Assembly: GCA_964523415.1 (NCBI GenBank)
Contig: CAZFZB010000053.1
Span: 1 to 17,964 of the forward strand
Origin: M0108 sp964523415
Lineage (GTDB): Bacteria > Pseudomonadota > Gammaproteobacteria > Chromatiales > Chromatiaceae
DNA length: 17,964 nucleotides
Reading direction: 5' to 3'
The translations under genes were made by a program, and so were the position numbers. Positions 5,190 through 13,659 of the stretch are shown here, one piece after another. The notes beneath the pieces were generated by a model. The model saw only the letters and a list, made by a program, of their open reading frames with translations. It ran no database searches and was not told the DNA's origin. Position 1 is the stretch's first letter; the number at the start of each line of letters is the position of its first letter.

Positions 5190-6374
5190 TCAGCCGATGA
5201 CGCCGGCGATGCGGTCGAGGGCCTTTTCCAGGTTGGCTTGGCTGGTGGCGATGGAGATACGCACATAACCGGCAAGGCCGAAGGCAGAGCCAGGGACAAG
5301 GGCTACGCCCGCCTGCTCGATGAGGTACTCGGCCAACTCCAGGTCATCCTTGACGCCAGGGATGGCGTCGATCATGCCCTGGACCCTGGGGAAAACATAG
5401 AAGGTACCGTCGGTGGGCAGGCATTCGATGCCGGCCATGCCGTTGAGGCGCTTGACCACGTAGTCATGGCGCTCCTTGAAGGCGGCGCCCATGGTGGCGA
5501 TACAATCCTGGGGGCCCTCGAGAGCCGCCTGGGCGGCAACCTGGGAGATGGAGGTCGGATTGGAGGTGCTCTGGCCCTGGATCTTCTTCATGGCCTTGAT
5601 AATATCGGCGGGGCCACCGGCGTAGCCGATGCGCCAGCCGGTCATGGAATAGGCCTTGGAGACGCCATTGAGGACCAGGGTCCGCGGCGCCAGGTCCGGG
5701 CAGGCATTGAGGATGTTGACGAAGGGCTCCCTGCTCCAGCGGATATGCTCGTACATGTCGTCCGTGGCGATCACGACCTTGGGGTGACGACGCAGGACCT
5801 CGCCCAGCCCAGCCAGCTCGGCGTGGCTGTAGGACATGCCGGTGGGGTTGGAGGGGCTGTTGATGACGACGAGGGCCGTGCGCTCGGTGAGGGCTGCCTC
5901 GAGTTGGGCCGGGGTAATCTTGAAACTCTGGTCCGCCCCGGCGTCAACGATGACGGGCACGCCCCCCGCAAGGAGGGCCATGTCGGGGTAGGAGACCCAG
6001 TAGGGGGCGGGAATGACGACCTCGTCACCGGGATCCAGAATGGCCTGGGCAAGGTTGTAGAAGCTCTGCTTACCACCGCAGGAGACCAGGATCTCCTCGA
6101 CCTGGTAGTCGAAGCCGTTCTCGCGCTTGAATTTATCGACAATGGCACGCCTCAATTCGAGGGTGCCCTCGACCGGAGTGTACTTGGTGAAACCATCCTT
6201 GATAGCCTTGATGGCGGCCTCTTTGATGTGATCCGGGGTATCAAAGTCCGGTTCACCGGCACCCAAGCCGACGACGTCCTTACCCGCGGCCCGCATGGCC
6301 TTGGCACGGGCAGTGATGGCGAGGGTCGCCGAAGGCTTGACGGATTGTACGCGGGCGGAAAGTTTGCTGCTCAT
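5190..6374 (-). CDS. aspC: Pyridoxal-phosphate aminotransferase, aspartate aminotransferase type (class I, subgroup Ib)
   Basis: A 394-aa cytosolic enzyme that would transfer amino groups between aspartate (or a related amino acid) and 2-oxoglutarate. The N-terminal VVGLGAGEPDFDTPDHI and KYTPVEGTLELRRAI, then PAPYWVSYPDM, are typical of the Ib subgroup. The PLP-binding lysine is K240 in SKAYSMTGWRIGY. R372 in YVRISIATS is the expected substrate carboxylate-binding arginine. Length matches the ~395-400 aa family norm. Start ATG 6374 is preceded by AGGA. The gene is divergent from uvrB. Substrate (aspartate versus other amino acids) cannot be settled by reading, so the symbol is by family. Confidence 0.9.
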   Translation of the reverse strand: MSSKLSARVQSVKPSATLAITARAKAMRAAGKDVVGLGAGEPDFDTPDHIKEAAIKAIKDGFTKYTPVEGTLELRRAIVDKFKRENGFDYQVEEILVSCGGKQSFYNLAQAILDPGDEVVIPAPYWVSYPDMALLAGGVPVIVDAGADQSFKITPAQLEAALTERTALVVINSPSNPTGMSYSHAELAGLGEVLRRHPKVVIATDDMYEHIRWSREPFVNILNACPDLAPRTLVLNGVSKAYSMTGWRIGYAGGPADIIKAMKKIQGQSTSNPTSISQVAAQAALEGPQDCIATMGAAFKERHDYVVKRLNGMAGIECLPTDGTFYVFPRVQGMIDAIPGVKDDLELAEYLIEQAGVALVPGSAFGLAGYVRISIATSQANLEKALDRIAGVIG

Positions 6375-6462
6375 CGGTCCTGTTCTCGACTTGATGCCGG
6401 TGGGGAAGGTTTGGCGCCCTGGTAATCGCGGGCGAGGCTTTTAATAATAGCGAAACGCGCCA

Positions 6463-6496
6463 TTTCCGGCACGGGGATTCGCCACTTTTCCGGCAC
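6463..6496. repeat. Direct repeat in the aminotransferase/uvrB intergenic region
   Basis: TTTCCGGCAC occurs at 6463-6472 and 6487-6496, 24 bp apart, and each is followed by a CGCCAC. It lies between the divergent starts at 6374 and 6534. It could be a regulator site or chance repetition. Confidence 0.35.
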
Positions 6497-6533
6497 AAGT
6501 CGCCACCGCCCCCCGGCTTCACCAACACCGCTC

Positions 6534-8552
6534 ATGAGCAAGCCCCTCGCCAAACCCTTCGAACTGGCCTCGCCATTCAATCCCGCCGGTGATCAGCCGG
6601 AGGCCATTCGCCGCCTGGTGGCGGGGTTAAGGGATGGGGAGGCGGGCATGACCCTCCTGGGGGTGACGGGATCGGGTAAGACCTTCACCGTCGCCAATGT
6701 CATCCAGGAACTCCAACGCCCGGCCCTGGTTCTCGCGCCGAACAAGACCCTGGCGGCCCAACTCTATGGCGAGATGCGGGATTTCTTCCCGCGCAATGCC
6801 GTGGAGTATTTCGTCTCTTATTACGATTATTACCAGCCGGAGGCCTATGTCCCCTCCTCGGACACCTACATCGAGAAGGATGCCTCCATCAACGAGCACA
6901 TCGAACAGATGCGCCTCTCGGCCACCAAGGCCCTCCTGGAACGGCCGGACGTCATCATCGTCGCCACCGTCTCCTCCATCTATGGCCTGGGGGACCCGGA
7001 TGCCTATCTGCGGATGGTCCTGCACCTGAGCCGCGGCGATCGCGTGGACCAGCGTGCCCTCCTGCGCCGGCTGGCGGACCTGCAATACAAGCGCAACGAG
7101 GTGGAACTGCACCGGGGTACCTTCCGGGTACGGGGCGATGTCATCGACATCCACCCGGCGGAGTCGGACGAGGAGGCCCTGCGGGTCACCCTCTTCGATG
7201 AGGAGATCGAGTCCCTGGCGGTCTTCGACCCCCTGACCGGGGAGGTGCTGCGCAAGGTCGCCCGCTATACCGTCTTTCCCAAGACCCACTACGCGACGCC
7301 ACGGGAGACGGTCCTTGGGGCGGTGGACCAGATCAAGGTGGAACTCCGGGAGCGCCTGGCCTGGCTCCGGGAACACGACAAGCTGGTGGAGGCCCAGCGC
7401 CTGGAGCAGCGCACCCTCTTCGACCTGGAGATGATGGTGGAGGTCGGCTATTGCACCGGGGTCGAGAACTATTCCCGCTACCTGTCCGGGCGCGGGCCTG
7501 GGGAGCCGCCGCCGACCCTCTACGATTATCTGCCGGACGATGCCCTCCTCATCATCGACGAAAGCCACGTCACCGTGCCCCAGCTCGGCGGCATGTACAA
7601 AGGCGACCGCTCCCGCAAGGAAAACCTGGTCGAGTATGGTTTCCGCCTGCCCTCGGCCCTGGATAACCGCCCCCTGCGCTTCGAGGAATTTCAGCAGCGC
7701 CAACCGCAGACCATCTATGTCTCCGCCACCCCGCGCGACTACGAAATCCAGCACTCCGGGGCCATCGTCGAGCAGGTGGTGAGGCCCACGGGGCTGGTGG
7801 ACCCGGATCTGGAGGTCCGTCCGGCCCTGAGCCAGGTCGATGATCTCCTGTCCGAGATCCGGATCCGGGTCAGCCACGACGAGCGAGTCCTGGTCACCAC
7901 CCTCACCAAGCGCATGGCGGAGGATCTCACCGACTATCTGGACGACCATGGTGTGCGGGTACGCTATCTGCACTCGGACATCGACACCGTGGAACGGGTG
8001 GAGATCATCCGCGACCTGCGCCTCGGCGAGTTTGATGTCCTGGTAGGCATCAACCTGCTGCGCGAGGGTCTGGACATGCCCGAGGTGTCGCTCGTCGCCA
8101 TCCTGGATGCGGACAAGGAGGGCTTCCTGCGCTCCGAGGGCTCACTAATTCAGACCATTGGCCGGGCCGCACGCCACGTCAATGGCAAGGCCATCCTGTA
8201 CGCGGACAAGATCACCGGTTCCATGGAGCGCGCCATCGGAGAAACCGAGCGTCGCCGTGCCAAGCAGATCGACTTCAATGCCCGCCACGACATCACGCCT
8301 CAGACCATCCGCAAGGCCATCGCCGACATCTTGGAAGGGGCTGCGCCCGGTGGCCCCCTGAAGGCCAGGGAATATGCCCGGGTAGCGGAGGAGACGGCCG
8401 CCTACGCCAACCTCACCCCGACCCAGATGGCTCGCAAGATCAAGGCGCTGGAGAAGGAGATGTACAGCTACGCCAAGGACCTGGAGTTCGAGAAGGCCGC
8501 GGCCGTCCGTGACCGCCTCAAGGAGCTGCAAATGAAGGGGCTGGCGGCTTAA
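6534..8552 (+). CDS. uvrB: UvrB, excinuclease ABC subunit B
   Basis: A 672-aa protein, nearly the same length as E. coli UvrB (673 aa). It is the DNA damage-verification helicase of nucleotide excision repair: it is loaded by UvrA and recruits UvrC. Walker A is GVTGSGKT (43-50). The Tyr-rich beta-hairpin region YYDYYQPEAYVP is at 96-107. Helicase motif II is IIDESH (340-345). Motif VI, with QTIGRAARHVNGKAILYADK, is near residue 540. The C-terminal UVR domain (about 630-665, with EFEKAAAVRDRLKEL) contacts UvrC. No clear Shine-Dalgarno precedes ATG 6534, and no CTG-N10-CAG SOS box is seen upstream, so induction by LexA is not supported here. Confidence 0.98.
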   Translation: MSKPLAKPFELASPFNPAGDQPEAIRRLVAGLRDGEAGMTLLGVTGSGKTFTVANVIQELQRPALVLAPNKTLAAQLYGEMRDFFPRNAVEYFVSYYDYYQPEAYVPSSDTYIEKDASINEHIEQMRLSATKALLERPDVIIVATVSSIYGLGDPDAYLRMVLHLSRGDRVDQRALLRRLADLQYKRNEVELHRGTFRVRGDVIDIHPAESDEEALRVTLFDEEIESLAVFDPLTGEVLRKVARYTVFPKTHYATPRETVLGAVDQIKVELRERLAWLREHDKLVEAQRLEQRTLFDLEMMVEVGYCTGVENYSRYLSGRGPGEPPPTLYDYLPDDALLIIDESHVTVPQLGGMYKGDRSRKENLVEYGFRLPSALDNRPLRFEEFQQRQPQTIYVSATPRDYEIQHSGAIVEQVVRPTGLVDPDLEVRPALSQVDDLLSEIRIRVSHDERVLVTTLTKRMAEDLTDYLDDHGVRVRYLHSDIDTVERVEIIRDLRLGEFDVLVGINLLREGLDMPEVSLVAILDADKEGFLRSEGSLIQTIGRAARHVNGKAILYADKITGSMERAIGETERRRAKQIDFNARHDITPQTIRKAIADILEGAAPGGPLKAREYARVAEETAAYANLTPTQMARKIKALEKEMYSYAKDLEFEKAAAVRDRLKELQMKGLAA

Positions 8553-8942
8553 GGGAGACAGATCTCAATGATTGACTGAACGCCGGGCGGGTGGCTTACG
8601 GATGTGCATCGCGGCAAGGGTGTATTCGCCTGGGTTGGACCTGAGACAGCCGGTCATCTCGGCGTCCTTCCCAAGGAAGGGGTAGCCGGTGGTTGCCACC
8701 CCCCAACACAGGGCTGGTACCACCGGCGCATCGACCTCCGCCAGGGTCGCGACGCCGCGTTCCGTTCAGGGGGTCCGGTCGGCCCGAGGATCAAGTCCGT
8801 CGCCCGCAAGCGGGCTCCTACACCCAAGCCCTCGCCACCGGCATCAGTGGCGACCATCACCTTGAACCTTGGACCAGGCTCTTGGGCGCGACGACCGGTA
8901 CAGGCCGACTTCATCCGCCAAGAGGCTGTGGATAGGCCTCCA
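8553..8942. other. Non-coding stretch between uvrB and the RAYT island
   Basis: No frame here reads as a real protein. It contains one REP palindrome (8799-8821) and no clear intrinsic terminator for uvrB. The open frames seen on both strands are explained by GC-rich sequence. Confidence 0.5.
8799..8821 (-). repeat. REP palindrome 1
   Basis: On the minus strand it reads GTAGGAGCCCGCTTGCGGGC followed by GAC. It has a GCCCGC/GCGGGC stem and the conserved GTAGGAG head of REP elements. It is identical to REP 2 in opposite orientation. Confidence 0.85.
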
Positions 8943-9014
8943 GACATCGCATAGATCGGATCGATCTCGAAACAACGGCCATTGCGCAGATCGCTCCCAT
9001 GGAGTTCGATGAAC
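8943..9014 (-). pseudogene. Duplicated fragment of the RAYT gene 5' end
   Basis: Minus-strand sequence from ~9014 matches the first ~55 nt of the RAYT gene (9519 downward): CCATGGGAGCGATCTGCGCA and the following AATGGCCGTTG are identical in both. In protein terms HGSDLRNGR is shared, then the sequences diverge (CFEIDPIYAM here against WSETGRIYLI in the intact gene). It sits between REP 2 and REP 1. It is non-functional as a transposase. Confidence 0.65.
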
Positions 9015-9037
9015 GTAGGAGCCCGCTTGCGGGCGAC
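9015..9037 (+). repeat. REP palindrome 2
   Basis: On the plus strand it reads GTAGGAGCCCGCTTGCGGGC followed by GAC. It lies 23 bp past the RAYT stop codon and is inverted relative to REP 1 and REP 3. Confidence 0.85.
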
Positions 9038-9060
9038 TTCCCTGTGGGCCCTTGACATGC

Positions 9061-9519
9061 CTATACCCATCGGGCATCCCAGTGCGGATAGTCGCGCACC
9101 GACTCCACTAATCCTGCCCGCACCGGATTGGCAACCAGATACCGCGCCACCACTTGCAGCTCCTCTTCCTTGCGGAGCGCATGATCGTGAAATCCCTTCT
9201 GCCACAGACGCCCGCTCTGGCCAAGTGACCGGTTGATGGCGATCGCCGAGCATGACTTGATTCGCAAGACGAGTCGCGAGAGTTCCGTATCCCCCAACTC
9301 GACGAGCCAATGCAGATGGTCGGGCATGACCACGAACGCCCAGGTCATCGACCAACCCAGGTTATCCGTCGCTCGAATCTCGTGGACTAACTGGCGAGCG
9401 CACCAAAAATCCCTGAACACCGGACGCCTTGACTCCGTCACCGTCGTGATCAGATAGATACGCCCGGTCTCGGACCAACGGCCATTGCGCAGATCGCTCC
9501 CATGGGGTCCGATGAGCAT
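9061..9519 (-). CDS. rayT: REP-associated tyrosine transposase (RAYT, Y1/HUH family)
   Basis: A 152-aa protein of the IS200/IS605-related Y1 transposase superfamily. These proteins bind and process REP palindromes as single-stranded DNA. The metal-binding HxH is H68 and H70 in VVMPDHLHWLVEL. The probable catalytic tyrosine is Y127 in VARYLVANPVRAGLV. IYLITTVTESRRPVF near the start and RLWQKGFHDHALR at 104-116 are typical of the family. Start ATG 9519 (MLIGPHGSDLRNG) fits the usual N-terminus; the frame remains open upstream to 9591 through the REP, which is unlikely to be translated. The gene lies between inverted REPs, the layout expected of a REPtron. Confidence 0.9.
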   Translation of the reverse strand: MLIGPHGSDLRNGRWSETGRIYLITTVTESRRPVFRDFWCARQLVHEIRATDNLGWSMTWAFVVMPDHLHWLVELGDTELSRLVLRIKSCSAIAINRSLGQSGRLWQKGFHDHALRKEEELQVVARYLVANPVRAGLVESVRDYPHWDARWV

Positions 9520-9561
9520 CGGTGCCCGCTCGGGGGTTAGGGTGCCTGACAATAGCTCTTG

Positions 9562-9584
9562 ATCGCCCGCAAACGGGCTCCTAC
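9562..9584 (-). repeat. REP palindrome 3
   Basis: On the minus strand it reads GTAGGAGCCCGTTTGCGGGC followed by GAT, one substitution in the loop/stem relative to REPs 1 and 2. It lies upstream of the RAYT start. Together with REP 2 it brackets the transposase as an inverted pair. Confidence 0.85.
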
Positions 9585-9792
9585 CGGTCACGGGGCACTA
9601 ATCACCCTCAAGTAGCTCTGAGGGGAGGCAAGGTTCTGATCCCTGAGTGCGGGAACCTGAAAATTGGCTGGAAGTCGATTCACGTCTGAGGTGGTCACCC
9701 GGGCCGGTGGAGTGAGATAGATTCCGGGAGCCTTGCAATCGGCCTAGAAGTCCATCGAATTCGATATTAGGTTAAAGCGGAACTCTACTGGG

Positions 9793-10662
9793 CTAGTGGC
9801 CGACTGCCCCAAACCGGCCGCTATTGAAGTCATGAATCGCCTGGCTGATCTCCTGCTGGGTGTTCATGACGAAGGGGCCATGACCGACAACGGGTTCGTT
9901 GAGCGGCTGACCGTTCAGCAGCAGCAGGATGGCATCCTCGATGATCTCGAATGCGAGTTGCGTTCCTTCACGCTCCATGACCGCCAGTTCAGCCGCCTGG
10001 ACGCGATCCTCACCCATGCGGATCGACCCCCGCAGGACAAAGAGGGCGGTGGTGTGTCCGTCAGGCAGGTCGAGTCTGAGCGAGCGGCCCGCCTTGAGGT
10101 GCAGGTCCCAGACGTTCATGGGGGTAAAGGTGCGTGCCGCCCCAGGGGTATCGCCGTAGTGACCGGCGATGATCCGGGCCCTGCCGGCATCGCCGGGGAG
10201 ATCCAGGGTGGGAATCTGGGCAGAGGAAAGGGCTTGATAACCAGGTGCCGTCATCTTGTCCTGGGCGGGCAGGTTGACCCAAAGCTGAATCACTTCGAAG
10301 GCTCCCCCCTGGCGGGCAAAGTCAGCACTGTGATATTCCTCGTGGATCACCCCGGAGGCCGCCGTCATCCACTGGACGTCTCCTGGGCCAATGGTGCCGC
10401 CTGCCCCCGAGGAGTCCCGATGGGAGACGCCACCGGCATAGACCAGGGTCACCGTCTCGAATCCCCGATGGGGATGCGGGCCGACACCCCGACGTTCGTG
10501 AGTCGGTACGAAATCGATCGGGCCCGCATAATCCATCAGCAGGAAGGGCGACAAGTCCGCATCGGTGTCTTGGTAAGAAAAGAGCGTCCGCACTGGAAAA
10601 CCATCACCGACCCAGTGACGGCCGCCGCTGCGTTTGATAAGGGCCAGTTGTTTCACCTTCAT
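9793..10662 (-). CDS. Pirin-family bicupin
   Basis: A 289-aa cytosolic cupin-type protein. The pirin metal site is present: H63 and H65 in GPHPHRGFETVTL, then H107 and E109 in GVIHEEYH. The C-terminal cupin carries the FVLRGSIRMG stretch. Some family members oxidise quercetin, others act as redox or transcription cofactors, so function here is open. The frame extends upstream to 10839, but ATG 10662 (MKVKQLALIKRSGG) matches the family N-terminus and has GGAG about 10 bases before it. It is the second of two pirin-like genes on the minus strand, 107 bp after the other. Confidence 0.9.
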   Translation of the reverse strand: MKVKQLALIKRSGGRHWVGDGFPVRTLFSYQDTDADLSPFLLMDYAGPIDFVPTHERRGVGPHPHRGFETVTLVYAGGVSHRDSSGAGGTIGPGDVQWMTAASGVIHEEYHSADFARQGGAFEVIQLWVNLPAQDKMTAPGYQALSSAQIPTLDLPGDAGRARIIAGHYGDTPGAARTFTPMNVWDLHLKAGRSLRLDLPDGHTTALFVLRGSIRMGEDRVQAAELAVMEREGTQLAFEIIEDAILLLLNGQPLNEPVVGHGPFVMNTQQEISQAIHDFNSGRFGAVGH

Positions 10663-10769
10663 GAGGGTGGCTCCGGATTGAGGGGTCAGGTTTGACCCTG
10701 AGGCCCCAGTTGGGTGTTGATGCTCTAGGGGGTGGCCACGGTTGCCGTCACGGCCAGAACGCACCCCTT

Positions 10770-11489
10770 TCAATAGCTGGGCAATTCGACGGGGCGTAGA
10801 TCGAAGACCAGCACCTCGGCGTTTTCCCCCCGTGCGCAATGGATGGCTGCGCTGTTGCGCAAGCGGGCGCCATCCCCTTCCAGGAGGCGCTGGCCGTTGA
10901 CCTCCAGCGAGCCGCGCGCTACATGGATATAGGCATAGCGGTGTTCGGGTAGGGTCAAGACCTGCTGTTCCTGACCATTGAAGAGGCCAGCATAGACCCG
11001 GGCGTCCTGGTAGACCGCGAGGGAGCCCTCGTCACCGTCAGGGGAGATGATGAGACGGAGCTTGCCGCGCCTTTCCGCCTCCTCGAAGCGCTGCTGCTGA
11101 TAGCGAGGGCTGACGCCTTTACGGTTGGGGATGATCCAGATCTGGAGAAAACGCACCCAGCCCTGGCGCGAGGCATTGAACTCGCTATGGCGAATACCCA
11201 GGCCGGCGCTCATCATCTGCACATCGCCAGGGCGGATGACGGAGCCCGTACCCATCGAGTCCTTGTGCTCCAGAGCCCCTTCCAGGACATAGGTGAAAAT
11301 CTCCATGTCGCGATGACCGTGGGTGTCGAAGCCACGCCCCGGCTGGACGCGGTCATCGTTGATCACCAGCAGATCCGAGAAACCCACCTGTTCCGGGTCG
11401 TAGTAACTGCCAAAGGAAAAGCTGTGATAGGAATGCAGCCAGCCGAGCTTGGCGATACCGCGGGCAGCGGCGGGTCTGAGTTCGAGCAT
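10770..11489 (-). CDS. YhhW-type pirin, quercetin 2,3-dioxygenase family
   Basis: A 239-aa bicupin close in length to E. coli YhhW (231 aa). Metal ligands are H57 and H59 (FDTHGHRDMEI) and H101 and E103 (GIRHSEFN), at the same positions as in YhhW. SYHSFSFGSYYDP and EGALEHKDSMGTGSVIRPGD are hallmark stretches. It opens a probable two-gene unit with the pirin at 9793-10662. The two proteins are different subfamilies, so this is not a simple recent duplication. The physiological substrate is unknown. Confidence 0.9.
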   Translation of the reverse strand: MLELRPAAARGIAKLGWLHSYHSFSFGSYYDPEQVGFSDLLVINDDRVQPGRGFDTHGHRDMEIFTYVLEGALEHKDSMGTGSVIRPGDVQMMSAGLGIRHSEFNASRQGWVRFLQIWIIPNRKGVSPRYQQQRFEEAERRGKLRLIISPDGDEGSLAVYQDARVYAGLFNGQEQQVLTLPEHRYAYIHVARGSLEVNGQRLLEGDGARLRNSAAIHCARGENAEVLVFDLRPVELPSY

Positions 11490-11563
11490 CTCGACTACCT
11501 CGCGTTAATCCGAGGCGACTGGGCACTCGCCGGGGAGTGCCCGTCACCAGGTTGGTCCAGGTC

Positions 11564-12139
11564 TTAGCCCTTGACCGCCTCGATGGAGACCGTGATTGTC
11601 ACCTCGTCGCCGACATTGGGGACATGCTTGCCGGCATTGAATTCACTGCGCTTGATGAGGGTGCTGGCATTGGCGCCAATGGCATCCTTCTTCAACATGG
11701 GATGCTGTTTGGTGGCGAAGTGATTGACCTTGAGGGTCACCGGCTTGGTGACCCCCTTGATGGTCAGGTTACCCTCGATGGTCTTGGGCTGGTCACCCTC
11801 GAAGACCACCTTGGTGGACTTGAAGGTAGCGGTCGGGTACTTGGCTGTATCCAGGAAATCCTCGCCCTGGATATGTTCATTGAAGGTAGCGTAGCCGGTA
11901 TCGACCGAACGGGTATCGATGACGATGTCCACGGCACCGGTTTTGGCCTCCTTGTCCAGAGTCACGGTACCGGAGGTCTTGTTGAACTGGCTGACCTGGG
12001 TGGACAGACCCAAGTGGCTATAGGAGAAGCGCGGGAAGGTATGGTTACCATCCACCTGATAGGTCTCCGGGGCGGCCAGGGCCGATGCAGAGGCAGTGAC
12101 GAGGAAGATGGCGGCGGACAGTTGGTTGAGCTTGTTCAT
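11564..12139 (-). CDS. yceI: YceI-family periplasmic lipid-binding protein
   Basis: A 191-aa protein, the same length as E. coli YceI. The Sec signal peptide is MNKLNQLSAAIFLVTASASA with cleavage near ALA/APE. The mature part is a lipocalin-like beta-barrel (YQVDGNHTFPRFSYSHLGLS, GNLTIKGVTKPVTLKV) expected to bind isoprenoid lipids such as quinones. GGAGA about 6 bases upstream supports ATG 12139; the open frame reaches back to 12205 but the extra residues do not look like a leader. It is the last gene of the minus-strand unit after a second yceI-like gene and a cytochrome b561. Confidence 0.92.
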   Translation of the reverse strand: MNKLNQLSAAIFLVTASASALAAPETYQVDGNHTFPRFSYSHLGLSTQVSQFNKTSGTVTLDKEAKTGAVDIVIDTRSVDTGYATFNEHIQGEDFLDTAKYPTATFKSTKVVFEGDQPKTIEGNLTIKGVTKPVTLKVNHFATKQHPMLKKDAIGANASTLIKRSEFNAGKHVPNVGDEVTITVSIEAVKG

Positions 12140-12201
12140 GGGTGGTCTCCGATTAGGGTAGGGGTTGAGGGGTGAGTTGTTGGTTGTGTTAGCGGATGGG
12201 A

Positions 12202-12795
12202 TCATTTGCCAGCCGTGGCGGTGAGACGAAACTGGACCTCGACATCATTGGCGACGATGTCGAAATCGGACCAGGACCCTTCGCCGATCGCGAAGTCTCC
12301 CCGGTGTATGATGAAGGTGCCCGCTAACACCCCGGTGTCCCCCTGGGACGTGAAGGTCGCGGGTACCAGAACCTCCCGGGTCCTGCCCTTGATGGTCAAG
12401 TGGCCAGCAACCTCATAGCGGTTCTCGCCCACAGACTTGACGCTGGCCACCTCGAAACGGGCGGTCGGAAAGGCCAGGCTGTTGAACCAGGCCTTGGTCG
12501 CCAGCTCTTCATCCGCCTCTGAGGAGCCGGTGTCGATGCTGGCCAGGTCGACCTCGATCAGGGCCCTGACACTAGCCGGCTGGGCCGGATCAAAGTGCAA
12601 TTGGCCGCTGAAAGACTTAAAGCGGCCCTCCATAGCGACCCCCATCTGGGAATAGCCAAAGGTGATGGCGCTTTGGTCGGGCCGCACCTGGGTGAAGGTG
12701 ATGGCCTGGGCGGCAGGGGCAATCAGGGCCGTCAGGACACTGGCAAGGGCTAAGCGATATAGGTGCATCTCTCTGTGCCTCTGGGGTGGGTTCAT
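12202..12795 (-). CDS. Second YceI-family protein, divergent
   Basis: A 197-aa product from ATG 12795, which overlaps the cytochrome b561 stop in an ATGA, implying coupled translation. An internal ATG at 12768 gives a more ordinary signal peptide (MHLYRLALASVLTALIAPAA), so the true start is uncertain. The mature protein has the YceI pattern (AITFGYSQMGVAMEGRFKSF, then HLTIKGRTREVLVP). It is clearly different in sequence from the neighbour at 11564-12139, so the pair is an old duplication or two subfamilies. Confidence 0.88.
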   Translation of the reverse strand: MNPPQRHREMHLYRLALASVLTALIAPAAQAITFTQVRPDQSAITFGYSQMGVAMEGRFKSFSGQLHFDPAQPASVRALIEVDLASIDTGSSEADEELATKAWFNSLAFPTARFEVASVKSVGENRYEVAGHLTIKGRTREVLVPATFTSQGDTGVLAGTFIIHRGDFAIGEGSWSDFDIVANDVEVQFRLTATAGK

Positions 12796-13331
12796 GGCTT
12801 GCCAAACCTCGGCAACATGCGCACTAGGACATCGTCCTTGTCGATGAAATGATGCTTGAGGGTAGCACCGACATGAGCCACCAACAGCCCAATCAGCACC
12901 AGATTCAGGCTCAGGTGCAGGGTCACCAATTGCTCCCCCAAGGTCTTGTCTTTGGCCAGCAGATCAGGCAGAGGCAGGACACCGAACCATACCGTCTGAA
13001 AGCCCTTCGCCGAACTCATCAGCCAACCCGAGAGGGGGATGGCCAACATCAGCAGGTAGAGCAGGAGGTGGGTGACCTCGGCTGCCCCCTGCTGCCACCT
13101 GGGCATCCCCGCGGGCAGGGCCGGTGGCTGGTGGGTGACACGCCAGCCTAGGCGCAGGATGCCCAGCAGGAAGATGGTGACGCCGGCCCATTTATGCCAG
13201 GCGTAGAGTTGTAGCTTCTGTGGCGACAGGGGCAGGCCCTGCATATAAAAGCCCAGGCCCAGCAGTCCCAGGATCAGGAGTGCCATCAGCCAGTGCAGGC
13301 CCTTGGCGATACGGCTGTAGTGTTGGTTCAT
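12792..13331 (-). CDS. yceJ: Cytochrome b561 family membrane protein
   Basis: A 179-aa inner-membrane b-type cytochrome with four predicted membrane helices (about 13-30, 46-64, 85-105 and 138-157). Candidate haem histidines are H13 (KGLHWLM), H46 (YAWHKWAG), H88, H139 and H153. It probably passes electrons to or from quinone. In E. coli the equivalent gene yceJ is next to yceI, as here. GAGGAA before ATG 13331 is a good ribosome-binding site. The order cytochrome b561, YceI, YceI suggests a quinone/isoprenoid-linked redox unit. Confidence 0.9.
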   Translation of the reverse strand: MNQHYSRIAKGLHWLMALLILGLLGLGFYMQGLPLSPQKLQLYAWHKWAGVTIFLLGILRLGWRVTHQPPALPAGMPRWQQGAAEVTHLLLYLLMLAIPLSGWLMSSAKGFQTVWFGVLPLPDLLAKDKTLGEQLVTLHLSLNLVLIGLLVAHVGATLKHHFIDKDDVLVRMLPRFGKP

Positions 13332-13618
13332 GGGCTTGTTCCTCGGGTGGCCCCGGCCGCGACATTCGGCGATGGCTGTACTGTACCCATCCCGACAGGT
13401 GCAAAATAGCCTCTAGTCAGCAATTATGAATTGCTCAAGTAGCAACAATCCTCTAGCAAGCCGACCCTCCAGGACGACAATTGTCTGACTACTTTTTTTG
13501 TATCCAATTCTGACCACGAAATTGGGGCTGATTTTAATTTACACATTCCGATTCACGACAAAATACGTCGTTTCAGGCTTGGGTTCCAAGCAGTGGGGAT
13601 TTTTTTCGTAACTCCCTA

Positions 13619-13649
13619 TTGACATGGCTTCTATGGCACCTTGTATGAT
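13619..13649 (+). promoter_or_regulatory. Candidate promoter for the multihaem cytochrome
   Basis: TTGACA (13619-13624), a perfect -35, is followed by TATGAT (13644-13649) with a 19-bp spacer, or by TGTATG with 17 bp. It would give a leader of about 240 nt before ATG 13895. Confidence 0.45.
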
Positions 13650-13659
13650 CGGCCACTGG

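Noticed and set aside
5238..6425. 395-aa plus-strand open frame opposite the aminotransferase
   Set aside because: It is the antisense of a well-supported aminotransferase; Gly/Asp-rich composition is typical of a shadow frame in GC-rich DNA.
6375..6533. LexA (SOS) box upstream of uvrB
   Set aside because: No CTG-N10-CAG match in the intergenic region.
6627..7973. 448-aa minus-strand open frame opposite uvrB
   Set aside because: Antisense shadow of uvrB, which has every family motif on the other strand.
8654..9355. 233-aa minus-strand open frame
   Set aside because: It runs through two REP palindromes and the RAYT fragment, and overlaps the real RAYT gene in another frame.
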